Shown: positions 38,785-47,830, numbered from the stretch's first letter. The stretch is DNA of 64,000 nt from Streptomyces cyaneochromogenes (GCF_003963535.1 NZ_CP034539.1:2728001-2792000); one strand, 5' to 3'. Made by a program: numbers and translations. The notes: generated from the letters alone by a model not told the origin.

Positions 38785-41165
38785 GCGGGCGGACACGGAT
38801 GGCACTGAGCGCCGCGGCGGCCACTCTGATGGCGTCGTGCGCCCTGCTGCCGCTGGTCTCCCCGGTCAGCTGGCTCATCCAGGCGATCTTCCTGCTGTCG
38901 ATCCAGACCGGTGTCGGCATGGCGACCCGACGGGTGCCGCTGGCCCGGCCGGTGACGGTGGCGGCGCAGGCTCTCGTCGCGCTGATGCTGCTGACGCTGA
39001 CCTTCGCCAACAAGCAGGCGATCCTCGGAGTGATCCCCGGGCCGGAGGCCTTCAGCCACTTCGCCGAGCTGTTGCGGGCCGGCGCGGACGACGTCAGCCG
39101 GTACTCGATCCCGGCTCCGCTGTCCGACGGCATCCGGCTGATGCTCATCGGCGGTGTCCTGATCATCGGCCTCGCGGTCGACACCCTCGCGGTGACCTTC
39201 CGCAGCGCGGCACCGGCCGGGCTGCCGCTGCTGGCGCTGTACTCCGTGGCCGCGGGGCTGGCCGACGGCGCCGGGGACTGGCTGTGGTTCCTGGTCGCCG
39301 CCGCGGGCTATCTGATGCTGCTGCTGGCCGAGGGACGCGACCGGCTCTCGCAGTGGGGCCGGGTCTTCGGCGGGGCACCCCGGACGCCGGGCGGGGATCC
39401 GAGCGACGCGGTGGCGCCGGTCCGCACCGGACGGCGCATCGGCGTGGTCGCGCTGGGCATCGCCCTGGTGGTGCCGCTCGCCCTGCCCGCCATGAACGGC
39501 GGCCTGCTGGACGCGGCCGGGACGGGCGTGGGCTCGGGCAGCGGGAGCGGGGGGACGATCTCGGCGGTGAACCCGCTGGTGTCGCTGCGCGACAGCCTGA
39601 ACGTGGACGAGGACCGCGAGGTCCTGTCCCTGAAGACCAACACGGACGACCTCTCCGACCTGTACCTGCGGATCGTCTCCCTGGACGACTTCGACGGCAC
39701 CACCTGGCAGCCGAGGAAGCGCAGCATCCAGTCCGTGCCGGACCAGTTCCCCACGCCCATCGGCCTCGGCCCCGACGTCCGGCGCGCGCAGGTCGAGACG
39801 ACGATCTCCGCCGCGGACTGGTACGCCCAGAACTGGCTGCCGATGCCCTACCCGCCGAGCGGCGTGGACATCAACGGCAAATGGCGCTACGAGCCGCTGG
39901 GCATGACCGTCGTAGGCGACCGCCGCCAGACCACGCGCGGGGTGACGTACACCGTGCGCAGCCTCGATGTGCAGCCGACGGCGGAGCAGCTCGCGAACGC
40001 CGGGGAGCCACCCGCCGCGCTGAAGCGCGAGTTCACCGACCTGCCCGACTCGCTGCCCGCGGTGGTCGCCAAGACAGCGCGCCAGGTCACCGAGGGCGCG
40101 ACCAGCCACTACGAGCAGGCGGTGAAGCTGCAGGAGTACTTCGCCGTGACGGGCGGGTTCCAGTACGACACCAACGTCAAGGTCGGCACCGGCCGGCAGG
40201 CGATCGCCCGTTTCCTGAAGGACAAGCAGGGCTTCTGCGTCCACTTCTCCTTCGCCATGGCGGCGATGGCCCGCTCGCTGGACATACCGGCCAGGGTCGC
40301 GGTGGGCTTCGCGCCCGGAACCCCGCAGGGCGCGAGCTCGGTCTCGGTGGGGCTGAAGGACGCACACGCCTGGCCGGAGCTGTACTTCGAGGGCGTGGGC
40401 TGGACCCGCTTCGAGCCGACGCCGACCCGTGGCTCGGTTCCGTCGTACACGGTGTCGGACTCGCCCGGCTCCACGCTGCCGGACGTGACGCGGCCCTCGC
40501 AGTCGGCCAGCACGGGTCCCTCCGCCTCCCCGTCGACCAGCGAGAGCTGCGCCGGGCAGAAGCCGGAGCTGTGCGCGAGCGAGTCCCCGGAGGCCGCGGT
40601 GGTCCCCCGCGGCGACGGCCCGAGGTGGTACGTCGTCCTGGCATGGGTGCTGGGCGGGGCGGCGGCGCTGCTGATCCCGTTGGCGCCGTTGCTGTGGCGG
40701 CTGCGGACACGGGCCGTACGGCTGGGAGGGCACGGCCGCACCGAGGCGGACGTATCGCTGCACACGCTGGCGGTCTGGCAGGAACTGACGGACATCGCCT
40801 GGGACTTCGGCATCTCCCCGGACGACTCCCAGACCCCCCGCAAGACCGCGGCCCGCATCGTCCGCCTGGGTCGGCTCGACCCACCGGCCGCGGCCTCGGT
40901 CCATCGGGTCGCCGACGCGGTGGAGCAGGTCCTCTACGCCCCCGCTGCCCGTCCCGTGGCCGGCCTCGCGGAGGACGTCCGCCGCGTGCTCTCCGACCTC
41001 GAGTCCAAGGTCAGCCCGATGACCAACCTGCGCGCCCGGCTGGCGCCACGCTCCAGCGTGCGGGTGGTCTGGGCCCTGTCGGACTGGTGGATCGACGTGA
41101 AGCGACGCGCTGCCGCCGCTCGACCGACGTGGCGCAGGCCGTCGACGTCGGGGCAGCGGGGATGA
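38781..41165 (+). CDS. TgpA-type transmembrane transglutaminase-like protein
   Basis: A 794-residue protein. Around six transmembrane helices lie in residues 8-215, followed by a large extracytoplasmic part with a transglutaminase-like core: Cys486 in KQGFCVHFSFAMAAMARSL and His529 in KDAHAWPELYFEGVGW. A Ser/Pro-rich linker leads to another transmembrane helix (about 615-635) and a cytoplasmic DUF4129-like tail. The architecture matches TgpA, a periplasmic peptidase/transglutaminase-fold protein encoded with MoxR and DUF58 partners. The three genes form a translationally coupled operon. Substrate is unknown; a cell-surface protein is likely. Confidence 0.92.
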   Translation: MSGRTRMALSAAAATLMASCALLPLVSPVSWLIQAIFLLSIQTGVGMATRRVPLARPVTVAAQALVALMLLTLTFANKQAILGVIPGPEAFSHFAELLRAGADDVSRYSIPAPLSDGIRLMLIGGVLIIGLAVDTLAVTFRSAAPAGLPLLALYSVAAGLADGAGDWLWFLVAAAGYLMLLLAEGRDRLSQWGRVFGGAPRTPGGDPSDAVAPVRTGRRIGVVALGIALVVPLALPAMNGGLLDAAGTGVGSGSGSGGTISAVNPLVSLRDSLNVDEDREVLSLKTNTDDLSDLYLRIVSLDDFDGTTWQPRKRSIQSVPDQFPTPIGLGPDVRRAQVETTISAADWYAQNWLPMPYPPSGVDINGKWRYEPLGMTVVGDRRQTTRGVTYTVRSLDVQPTAEQLANAGEPPAALKREFTDLPDSLPAVVAKTARQVTEGATSHYEQAVKLQEYFAVTGGFQYDTNVKVGTGRQAIARFLKDKQGFCVHFSFAMAAMARSLDIPARVAVGFAPGTPQGASSVSVGLKDAHAWPELYFEGVGWTRFEPTPTRGSVPSYTVSDSPGSTLPDVTRPSQSASTGPSASPSTSESCAGQKPELCASESPEAAVVPRGDGPRWYVVLAWVLGGAAALLIPLAPLLWRLRTRAVRLGGHGRTEADVSLHTLAVWQELTDIAWDFGISPDDSQTPRKTAARIVRLGRLDPPAAASVHRVADAVEQVLYAPAARPVAGLAEDVRRVLSDLESKVSPMTNLRARLAPRSSVRVVWALSDWWIDVKRRAAAARPTWRRPSTSGQRG

Positions 41166-41482
41166 GGAGTCACCGCCGGCGACGGGCTTGAGGGCTGCCG
41201 TCGGCGAGGGGCTTGGGGGCAAGCGCTGGGCGGGCGTGGCTCCGTAGGGCGTCAGGACGCTGGGACGCCGGATGGGCCTGCCCGGGCTCAAGGGGTGACC
41301 GTTGCCGTGCTTCAGGCGTGGCCTCCGGCCGGGGACGCCGGGTCGGAGGCACCGCGTCGGGGACTTGCCCGAGTCGGACCTCTCGGGAAGGCGGCCGCCG
41401 CCTCCGGGAGCGGGCATACATCAGGGGGTGACCACCCGTCCGGTGGTCACCCCCTGCGTACGTATGGGAGCTGCTCGTCGAG
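41166..41482. other. Intergenic region with a bidirectional terminator
   Basis: 317 bp with no supportable gene between convergent transcription units. The only clear structure is a perfect 15-bp hairpin near its right end, listed separately. The left part has loosely repeated GGCTTG and GGCGAGG words without an evident role. Confidence 0.6.
41422..41456. terminator. Hairpin between the transglutaminase and DUF3040 genes
   Basis: CAGGGGGTGACCACC (41422-41436) pairs perfectly with GGTGGTCACCCCCTG (41442-41456) around a 5-nt loop. It lies between convergent genes and probably terminates both. Confidence 0.85.
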
Positions 41483-41878
41483 CTAATGGCCGCCCTGCTC
41501 GTCACGGCGGCGCTGCCAGCGTTCTTCGATGCGGTCCATCATGGAGCGCTTCTGCCGTTGCTGACGGCGGGCCTGGGGTCCACCGGAGGCAGGCTGTTCG
41601 CCCGGCTTGGGGGCCTTGCGCCAACCGGTCACAGCGAGTACCGCACAGCCCAGCATGACCAGGAAGCCCACCACGCTGAGCCAGACCTGCTTGGCGACCA
41701 TTCCAGCCATGAGGAGCGCGATACCCACGAGGAAGCCCGCGACCGCCTGGTAGACCCGTCGCCGGGTGTACGTGCGCAGCCCGCTTCCCTCAAGCGCTGT
41801 CGCGAACTTGGGATCTTCGGCGTACAGCGCTCGCTCCATCTGCTCGAGCATTCGCTGCTCGTGCTCCGAGAGCGGCAC
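41483..41878 (-). CDS. DUF3040 membrane protein
   Basis: A 131-residue actinobacterial protein. The N-terminal DUF3040 motif PLSEHEQRMLEQMERALYAEDPKFA is followed by two transmembrane helices (about 45-65 and 68-88) and a basic Arg/Gln-rich tail (about 90-131). Its function is unknown; homologues are frequent near division genes in actinobacteria. The GTG at 41878 has AGGAGG upstream and starts exactly at the family motif. Confidence 0.9.
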   Translation of the reverse strand: MPLSEHEQRMLEQMERALYAEDPKFATALEGSGLRTYTRRRVYQAVAGFLVGIALLMAGMVAKQVWLSVVGFLVMLGCAVLAVTGWRKAPKPGEQPASGGPQARRQQRQKRSMMDRIEERWQRRRDEQGGH

Positions 41879-42166
41879 GGAGTCCTCCTCATCGTGCAGT
41901 CGCCGGGGCGACCCGGGGGTCCCTTCAGGATAGGCAGGGAATCGCCCCCGTGAAACCCGCCCCTCTACGCCAATTGGCCAACCGGGCTCCGGCATGCACG
42001 TCCCGGCTCGCTGAGATCTTCATTCCCCAGCGGCCGACCCGTCATGCCGGAACGGTCTCCCTCGATCATACGGCGACGAGCGCCCGATCGGGGGGCCTGT
42101 GGCGTACTCCATGTGCAGCCAAGTCCCTGATCAAGGCGCACCCTGCGGTCCGCGCGCAGCGGGCGC

Positions 42167-42994
42167 TCAGGCCTCCGCGGTCGCCCGCGTCTCGCCGAGC
42201 ACATGGAGCTGCGTGGCCACCGAGTGGAAGGCGGGCAGCTCGGCCGCCGCCTCCTCCAGCTTCAGCAGCGCCTCCAGCGCCCCGGGCTCGGTGTCCACCA
42301 GCACTCCCGGGACCAGGTCGGCGAAGACCCGCACCCCGTGCACGGCGCCGACCCGCAGGCCGGCCCCCTCGACCAGCGCGGTGAGCTGCTCGGTGGTGAA
42401 CCGGCGCGGCACCGGGTCGCCCTGCCCCCAGCGGCCCTCCGGGTCCTCCAGGGCCTGCTTGGCCTCCTTGAAGTGGCCGGCGAGGGCGCGCGCCAGCACC
42501 GCGCCGCCCAGTCCGGCGGCGAGCAGGCTGAGCACGCCCTCGGAGCGCAGGGCGGCGACCGCGTTGCGCAGACCCTCGGCGGGGTCGTCGACGTACTCCA
42601 GGACGCCGTGGCACAGCACGACGTCGTACCTGCCGCGCTCGACCACGTCGAAGAGGCCGTGGGCGTCGCCCTGGACGCCCTGCACCCGGTCGGCGACGTC
42701 GGCCTCGGCGGCGCGCCGCTCCAGGGCGAAGAGCGCGTTCGGGCTGGGGTCGACGACGGTGACGTGGTGACCGAGGCGGGCGAGCGGCACGGCGAAGTTG
42801 CCGCTGCCGCCTCCGGTGTCGAGGACGTCCAGCGCCTGACGCCCCGTGGCCTTGACCCGGCGGTCCAGGGCGTCCTGGAGGACCTCCCAGACCACGGCGG
42901 TTCGCAGGGAGGCGCGGGGGCGGGAGGGGTCGGAGCGCAGCGACGCCGTTTGAGGGTGGTGGTGGGAGACGGGCGGGCGCATCGGGTCCGACAC
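42167..42994 (-). CDS. Class I SAM-dependent methyltransferase
   Basis: A 275-residue methyltransferase. VLDTGGGSGNFAVPLARLGHHVTVVDPSPNAL contains the glycine-rich SAM loop and acidic residue of motifs I and post-I, and VQGDAHGL and DVVLCHGVLEYVDDP give motifs II and III. The fold belongs to the Methyltransf_11/25 type; the acceptor cannot be predicted. The GTG at 42994 is chosen for GAGGAG 9 nt upstream; an ATG 12 nt downstream is also possible. It sits between DUF3040 and a HEPN-like gene, each about 250-290 bp away on the same strand. Confidence 0.9.
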   Translation of the reverse strand: MSDPMRPPVSHHHPQTASLRSDPSRPRASLRTAVVWEVLQDALDRRVKATGRQALDVLDTGGGSGNFAVPLARLGHHVTVVDPSPNALFALERRAAEADVADRVQGVQGDAHGLFDVVERGRYDVVLCHGVLEYVDDPAEGLRNAVAALRSEGVLSLLAAGLGGAVLARALAGHFKEAKQALEDPEGRWGQGDPVPRRFTTEQLTALVEGAGLRVGAVHGVRVFADLVPGVLVDTEPGALEALLKLEEAAAELPAFHSVATQLHVLGETRATAEA

Positions 42995-43246
42995 GGCAGT
43001 TGACTCCTCGGCACGGCACCGCCACTTGCACGGCGGGGCGAACGACTGCCTCCCCGGCGCCCGGGTCACGGGAATGGGAAGACTTCAGGCGCCCTCCACC
43101 CTAATGGGCAGCGCAGCGAGTCATCACCGACCGCGCTCCGTACGGCACGGCCGCCGACGGAACCCGACCGCGGCACCGAAGCCCGACGCTCCCAGGCTCC
43201 GGGCCCAGGCGCGCGCAGCCCGGGTCTCCGGCGCCGTAGCCCCCCG

Positions 43247-43819
43247 TCAGCCCGCGTCCGGCATCTCCCGCGGCCCGTGCCGCGAACCGTCGGTCCCCTC
43301 CGCGTCCGCGTCCGGTCGCGGCTGGGGCAGGACCGGCTGGAGCACCAGCATCCGCTCGACGAGGCGCAGGAACATCGCCACGTCGCGTATCAGGTCGTCG
43401 GCGTCACGGCGGCTGGCCGCGCCCTGGATGCCGGCCTCGGCCCGGGCACGGCGCCGGGCTCCGGAGGCGAACAGCGCGCTCCACTCGGTGAGTTCGGGCG
43501 CTATCTCGGGGAGCACTTCCCAGGCGCTCCTGATGCGGGCCCGGCGCTTGGGCGTGATCTCCGGGCGTCCTCGCGCGGCGAGCACGGCGGCCGCGGTGCG
43601 CAGGGCGGCAAGGTGGGCGGCGGCATAGCGCTCGTTCGGCGTTTCCAGAACGGCGGCCTCGTCCAGTCCGGTACGGGCCTGGGCGAGCAGGTCGAGGGCG
43701 GCGGGCGGGGCCGTGGCCCGGCGGAGCACGGGGTGAACATCGCTCGCCGGACCGGTCAGTGAGGGGGCAGGGCCGGTGGCGCGGCGCCGGCGGGCGGCTG
43801 CTGCGTGATAGCTGGCCAT
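43247..43819 (-). CDS. SAV_6107-family HEPN-like protein
   Basis: A 190-residue helical protein of the actinobacterial SAV_6107 family, which is related to HEPN domains. The core runs PPAALDLLAQARTGLDEAA, NERYAAAHLAALRTAAAVLA and RSAWEVLPEIAPELTEWSALF. A canonical RNase RX4-6H motif is not evident. An Arg-rich N-terminus and a polar C-terminal tail look disordered. AGGAGG precedes the ATG. It is divergent from the YhgE operon across 166 bp that includes a large palindrome, so a shared regulator is possible. Confidence 0.82.
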   Translation of the reverse strand: MASYHAAAARRRRATGPAPSLTGPASDVHPVLRRATAPPAALDLLAQARTGLDEAAVLETPNERYAAAHLAALRTAAAVLAARGRPEITPKRRARIRSAWEVLPEIAPELTEWSALFASGARRRARAEAGIQGAASRRDADDLIRDVAMFLRLVERMLVLQPVLPQPRPDADAEGTDGSRHGPREMPDAG

Positions 43820-43946
43820 GACGAACCTCCTGTCGTCTGTGTGACGGCATGCCCGATACGGGATGCCGTATGTGCCCATCGTGAGGTATGGCACTGACAA
43901 TCCGTTCTGACCTGCGCTTTTGCCTCGATCGAGAGTTCGGGCTAAC

Positions 43947-43972
43947 TTTTGCACTGACCAGTCAGTTCAAAA
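43947..43972. promoter_or_regulatory. 26-bp palindromic operator, probable TetR-family site
   Basis: The halves are TTTTG-n-ACTGAC and GTCAGT-n-CAAAA around a central CA: a near-perfect dyad of 11 paired positions per arm. It ends 13 bp before the ATG of the ABC-like gene. The third gene of that operon encodes a TetR regulator, which makes autoregulation at this site the simplest reading. Its position in the divergent gap means it could also affect the HEPN-like gene. Confidence 0.75.
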
Positions 43973-43985
43973 TGAGGGGGCAGGG

Positions 43986-44732
43986 ATGGGGGGAACCGTG
44001 ACCGGAGTCGGCGTCACGGCCCAGGGTCTCGGCCTCGAAGGACCCCGCGGGTGGGCGTTCCGCGGGGTCTCCTTCGAGGCCGGGCCCGGCTCGCTGATCA
44101 CGATCGAAGGGCCGTCCGGCAGCGGCCGCACCTGCCTGCTGCTCGCGCTCACCGGACGGATGAAGGCCACCGAGGGAACCGCCGACGTGGACGGGGCCGT
44201 GCTGCCCAAGCGCATGGCGGCGGTACGGCGCGTCAGCGCCCTGGCCCACGTTCCGGGTGTGACCGACCTGGAGCCGGCGCTGACCGTCGCCGAGCACCTG
44301 CACGAACGGGCGCTGCTGCAGCGACGGTTCGGCGACTCGTTGCGCGGGCTGCTGCGGCCGCGGGCCGAGCGGAAGGGCGAGCAGCGGCAGCGGATCGACA
44401 CCGCGCTCGCGGCCGCGGGGCTCGACCTGGAGGACCTGCCCAAGGGCGCCCGTACGGCCGTACGCGATCTGGAGCGTCCGCAGGCCCTGCGGCTGTCCGT
44501 CGCGCTGGCCCTCATCGGTCGGCCGCGCCTGCTCGGCGTCGACGACACCGACCTCAAGCTCTCGGACACCGAACGGACCGAGGCCTGGGCGCTGTTGAAG
44601 TCGATCGCCGAGGCCGGGACGACGGTCGTGGCGGTGTGCAGCGAGGCTCCCGACGGCACGGTCAAGGTGTCCACACAGGCAAGTGACGGAAAGGAGGCCG
44701 CCGATGCGATCGCCGAGGCTGGCCGCGCTTGA
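43986..44732 (+). CDS. ABC-transporter-like ATP-binding protein with degenerate motifs
   Basis: A 248-residue protein with the fold of an ABC ATPase. The Walker A is GPSGSGRT (42-49), with Arg in place of the invariant Lys. The signature region, normally LSGGQ, reads LERPQALRLSVALALIGRP, and the Walker B, normally ending DEP, reads RLLGVDDTD. Either catalysis is altered or it only binds nucleotide. It precedes and overlaps (29 nt) a YhgE-type membrane protein gene and shares its operator, so the two may form a transporter-like unit. The ATG at 43986 follows GAGGGGG; a GTG 12 nt later is a possible alternative. Confidence 0.82.
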   Translation: MGGTVTGVGVTAQGLGLEGPRGWAFRGVSFEAGPGSLITIEGPSGSGRTCLLLALTGRMKATEGTADVDGAVLPKRMAAVRRVSALAHVPGVTDLEPALTVAEHLHERALLQRRFGDSLRGLLRPRAERKGEQRQRIDTALAAAGLDLEDLPKGARTAVRDLERPQALRLSVALALIGRPRLLGVDDTDLKLSDTERTEAWALLKSIAEAGTTVVAVCSEAPDGTVKVSTQASDGKEAADAIAEAGRA

Positions 44733-46788
44733 GCTCCGGCGATTCGGCCGGGGGAAGCTGCCGCGTGCCGCCCTGGTCGCGCTGCTGGTGCTGCCCCTGC
44801 TGTACGGCGCCCTGTACCTGTGGTCGTTCTGGGATCCGTACGGCCGTCTCGACCGTATCCCCGTGGCCCTGGTGAACGACGACAAGGGAGCGGCCGTCGA
44901 GGGGAAGAAGCTCACGGCCGGGTCCGACATCACCCAAGGGCTGCGCGAGAGCGACGTCTTCGACTGGCACGAGGTGAGTGCCGCCGACGCCGAGAAGGGT
45001 GTCGAGAACGGCACCTACTACCTGTCGCTGACCATGCCGGCCGACTTCAGTGAGCGGATCGCGTCCAGCTCGGGCGACTCGCCGGAGACGGGCGCTCTGC
45101 AGGTGCGTACGAACGACGCGAACAACTACATCGTCGGACAGATCTCGCGGACCGTCTTCAGCGAGGTGCGCGAGGCGGCGTCCACCAAGGCGTCGCGGTC
45201 GTTCCTGGACCGGATCTTCGTGTCGTTCTCCGACATCCACGGCGCGACCGTGAAGGCCGCGGACGGCGCCGACCAGCTCGAGGGCGGCATCGGGAAGGCG
45301 GAGAAGGGCTCCAAGGACCTCGCGGACGGGCTGAAGGACGCCAAGGAAGGCAGCGGCGAGCTGGCCACGGGGCTGGGGAAGCTCAACCAGGCGGCCGGCG
45401 ACCTGGCGGACGGCACCGGGCGGGTCGCGGAGGGCACGCAGACGCTGGCCGACAGGGTCAACGGCATCGACCGGAAGGTCGGCCCGTTCCTGGCGGACAA
45501 CGAGACGACCATCGGACACACCGCCCAGTTGGTCGCGGACGCGTCGGGTGCGATCCGGAACAACCTCGGCGACCTCGCCCGGCGGGCTCCGGGCGCCGCC
45601 AGGGGCGCCCATGCGGCTTCCGACGCCCTGGACGTCGTCCACCGGGCGCGCTGCGAGGACCCCGTACTGCCCGACCCGGCCTGTTCCGACCTGAAGAAGG
45701 CGAAGCAGTCGGCCGCGGACGTGGCGTTGATCGCCGACGACCTCAACACGCTGATCGCCGACCAGAACGGCGATCTGAAGAAGCTCGACAAACACCTCGC
45801 CACCCTCCAGCAGCAGTCCCAGGCGCTCGCCGACCGCGCGCCGAGCCTCTCCGAGGACCTCGACGACGCCGTCAGCAGGATCAACCAGCTGAACGACGGG
45901 GCCGCCAAGGTCGCCGCGGGCGCCAAGGCGCTGCACTCGGGGATCGGCACGGCCAGGACCGGCGCGGTGGAGCTGGACTCCGGCGTGAGCGCGCTCAAGA
46001 CCGGCGCGTACGACCTCAACGGCGGCATCTACAAGCTCGTCGACGGCTCAGGGAAGCTCTCCGACGGACTGCACGACGGCGCGAAGCAAATCCCCGACTA
46101 CGACAAGACGGCCCGCGACCAGCGCACCGAGGTCATGGCCGACCCGGTCCAGCTCGTCTCCCGGGACCTGCACAAGGCGCCCAACTACGGCACCGGATTC
46201 GCGCCGTACTTCATCCCGCTGTCCCTGTGGGTCGGGGCGATGGTGGCGTACATGCTGATCTCGCCGATGAATCGGCGCGCGCTCGCCGCGGGTGCCTCCG
46301 CGTGGCGGATCGCGCTGGCCGGCTGGCTGCCCGTGGTGGCGATCGGGGTGCTGCAGACGGTGGCCCTGATGTCGGTGCTGCACTGGGCCGTCGGGCTGGA
46401 GATGGCGCGGGCCGCCGGGACGGTGGGCTTCCTGTTCCTCGTGACGGCGTGCTTCGCGGCGATCGTGCAGTGGCTGAACGCGCGCTTCGGGGCGGCGGGC
46501 CGGATCCTCGTCCTGGCCCTGCTGATGCTGCAGTTGACGTCCGCGGGCGGCACCTACCCCGTGCAGACGAGCCCGGGCTTCTTCAACGCGCTGCACCCCT
46601 TCCTGCCGATGAGCTACGTCGTGGAGGCGCTCAGGAGGCTCATCACGGGTGGCGGTCTGGTACCGGTGTGGCACGCGTGCGTGGTGCTCGTGGCCTTCAC
46701 GGCGGGCGCTGTCGCGCTGACCGCGCTGTCGGCCCGTCGCCGGCAGGTCTGGACGCTCGACCGGCTGCACCCGGAGCTGAGCCTGTGA
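44704..46788 (+). CDS. YhgE/Pip family membrane protein
   Basis: A 694-residue protein of the YhgE/Pip (phage infection protein) family. One N-terminal helix (about 22-42, ALVALLVLPLLYGALYLWSF) is followed by an external region with the family motif PVALVNDDKGA and a long alpha-helical segment (about 180-470) with repeats of the type LADGLKDAKEGSGELATGLGKL. Five or six helices form the C-terminal membrane domain (about 500-690), related to ABC-2 permeases. In Firmicutes such proteins are phage receptors or partners of type VII secretion toxins; here the adjacent ABC-like gene suggests an exporter. The ATG at 44704 has AGGAGG 7 nt upstream. Confidence 0.9.
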   Translation: MRSPRLAALELRRFGRGKLPRAALVALLVLPLLYGALYLWSFWDPYGRLDRIPVALVNDDKGAAVEGKKLTAGSDITQGLRESDVFDWHEVSAADAEKGVENGTYYLSLTMPADFSERIASSSGDSPETGALQVRTNDANNYIVGQISRTVFSEVREAASTKASRSFLDRIFVSFSDIHGATVKAADGADQLEGGIGKAEKGSKDLADGLKDAKEGSGELATGLGKLNQAAGDLADGTGRVAEGTQTLADRVNGIDRKVGPFLADNETTIGHTAQLVADASGAIRNNLGDLARRAPGAARGAHAASDALDVVHRARCEDPVLPDPACSDLKKAKQSAADVALIADDLNTLIADQNGDLKKLDKHLATLQQQSQALADRAPSLSEDLDDAVSRINQLNDGAAKVAAGAKALHSGIGTARTGAVELDSGVSALKTGAYDLNGGIYKLVDGSGKLSDGLHDGAKQIPDYDKTARDQRTEVMADPVQLVSRDLHKAPNYGTGFAPYFIPLSLWVGAMVAYMLISPMNRRALAAGASAWRIALAGWLPVVAIGVLQTVALMSVLHWAVGLEMARAAGTVGFLFLVTACFAAIVQWLNARFGAAGRILVLALLMLQLTSAGGTYPVQTSPGFFNALHPFLPMSYVVEALRRLITGGGLVPVWHACVVLVAFTAGAVALTALSARRRQVWTLDRLHPELSL

Positions 46789-47441
46789 CCGCACGCGGGA
46801 CAATCAGTCCCATGGAAAGCAGCAGCGCCCCGTCGGGCGGCAGCACGCGCCGCGAGGCCACCCGGCAGAAGCTCTACGAGGCGGCCGTCACGCTCATCGC
46901 CGAACAGGGCTTCTCCGCCACCACGGTGGACGAGATCGCCGAACGGGCCGGGGTGGCGAAGGGCACGGTCTACTACAACTTCGCGAGCAAGTCCGTCCTC
47001 TTCGAGGAGCTGCTGCGGCACGGGGTCGAGCTCCTCACCGCCTCCCTTCGGGAGGCGGCCGAGCGGACCGAACGGGACGGCGGCACCAAGGTGGACGCCC
47101 TGGACGCGATGATCCGCGCGGGGCTGGTCTTCATCGACCGCTATCCCTCCTTCACCCAGCTGTACGTCGCCGAGTTGTGGCGTACCAACCGGGCCTGGCA
47201 GTCGACGCTGATGGTGGTCCGGCAGCAGGCGGTGGCGGTCGTCGAGGGGGTGCTGCGCGAGGGCGTGAAGAAGGGCGAGTTCAGCGAGGAGATCGACGTC
47301 CCGCTGACCGCCTCGGCCCTGGTCGGCATGGTCCTGGTGGCCGCGCTGGACTGGAAGTCCTTCCAGCCGGAGCGCTCCTTGGACGACGTGCACTCGGCGT
47401 TGTCCCGGCTGTTGCAGGGCCGGGTGAGCGGCGGCCGCTGA
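46785..47441 (+). CDS. TetR family transcriptional regulator
   Basis: A 218-residue repressor. The helix-turn-helix domain is ATRQKLYEAAVTLIAEQGFSATTVDEIAERAGVAKGTVYYNFASK; the C-terminal ligand domain follows. The GTG at 46785 overlaps the YhgE stop (GTGA), and GGAG lies about 10 nt upstream, so co-translation is preferred; an ATG at 46812 is the alternative. It very likely represses its own operon through the palindrome before the ABC-like gene. The inducer is unknown. A strong hairpin follows. Confidence 0.92.
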   Translation: MTARGTISPMESSSAPSGGSTRREATRQKLYEAAVTLIAEQGFSATTVDEIAERAGVAKGTVYYNFASKSVLFEELLRHGVELLTASLREAAERTERDGGTKVDALDAMIRAGLVFIDRYPSFTQLYVAELWRTNRAWQSTLMVVRQQAVAVVEGVLREGVKKGEFSEEIDVPLTASALVGMVLVAALDWKSFQPERSLDDVHSALSRLLQGRVSGGR

Positions 47442-47458
47442 CGGCGTCGCACGCATGC

Positions 47459-47518
47459 GAAAGCGCCGGTCCGAAAGTGGCCGCGTCCCCCGCGGGCCAC
47501 TCTCGAACCGGCGCTTTC
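47459..47518. terminator. Two-part hairpin after the TetR gene
   Basis: GAAAGCGCCGGT (47459-47470) pairs with 47507-47518, and inside it AGTGGCC (47476-47482) pairs with GGCCACT (47495-47501). It starts 17 bp after the TetR stop and should end the YhgE operon. Confidence 0.85.
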
Positions 47519-47525
47519 TCCTGCT

Positions 47526-47595
47526 CCCCCGTTTTCCCCCGTACTCCCCCGTGTCCCCCGCCGGACCCCCGTTCGGTCGTTCCCCCGGGTCCCCC
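47526..47595. repeat. Cluster of seven C5 tracts (G-quadruplex-prone on the minus strand)
   Basis: Seven runs of five cytosines begin at 47526, 47536, 47546, 47555, 47566, 47582 and 47591, most followed by G, in a 389-bp gap between the TetR and DUF4126 genes. The minus strand therefore has seven GGGGG runs spaced by 4-11 nt, enough for G-quadruplex folding. The rest of the gap (47600-47830) holds no recognisable gene. Confidence 0.7.
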
Positions 47596-47830
47596 GGTCT
47601 CGCTCCCGCCGACGCCTGGTCGGCGGAAGGAGCGGATCCGGGGCCGCTCCGTTCCGGCGCCCCGTGTCGCCGGTGCCGGAGCCGATCCCCTTCTCCGTGC
47701 CTCCACTCTCTCGTTCACGCAGGTCGGGCCCCATCCGCGCGCGTACTCATCTCCACCACTAGGTACGCGTACTCAGACCTGCGCACTCAGGCCCAGGACC
47801 CCCCGTTGCCGACTGGTTACGATCGCCCCC

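Noticed and set aside
38124..41417. A 1097-codon open frame on the minus strand
   Set aside because: It mirrors the DUF58 and transglutaminase genes, is Arg/His/Gln-rich with no domain, and the plus-strand genes are clearly real.
41483..42994. A dinB-type polymerase or tRNA gene between DUF3040 and the methyltransferase
   Set aside because: No motif or cloverleaf could be found in the 288-bp gap.
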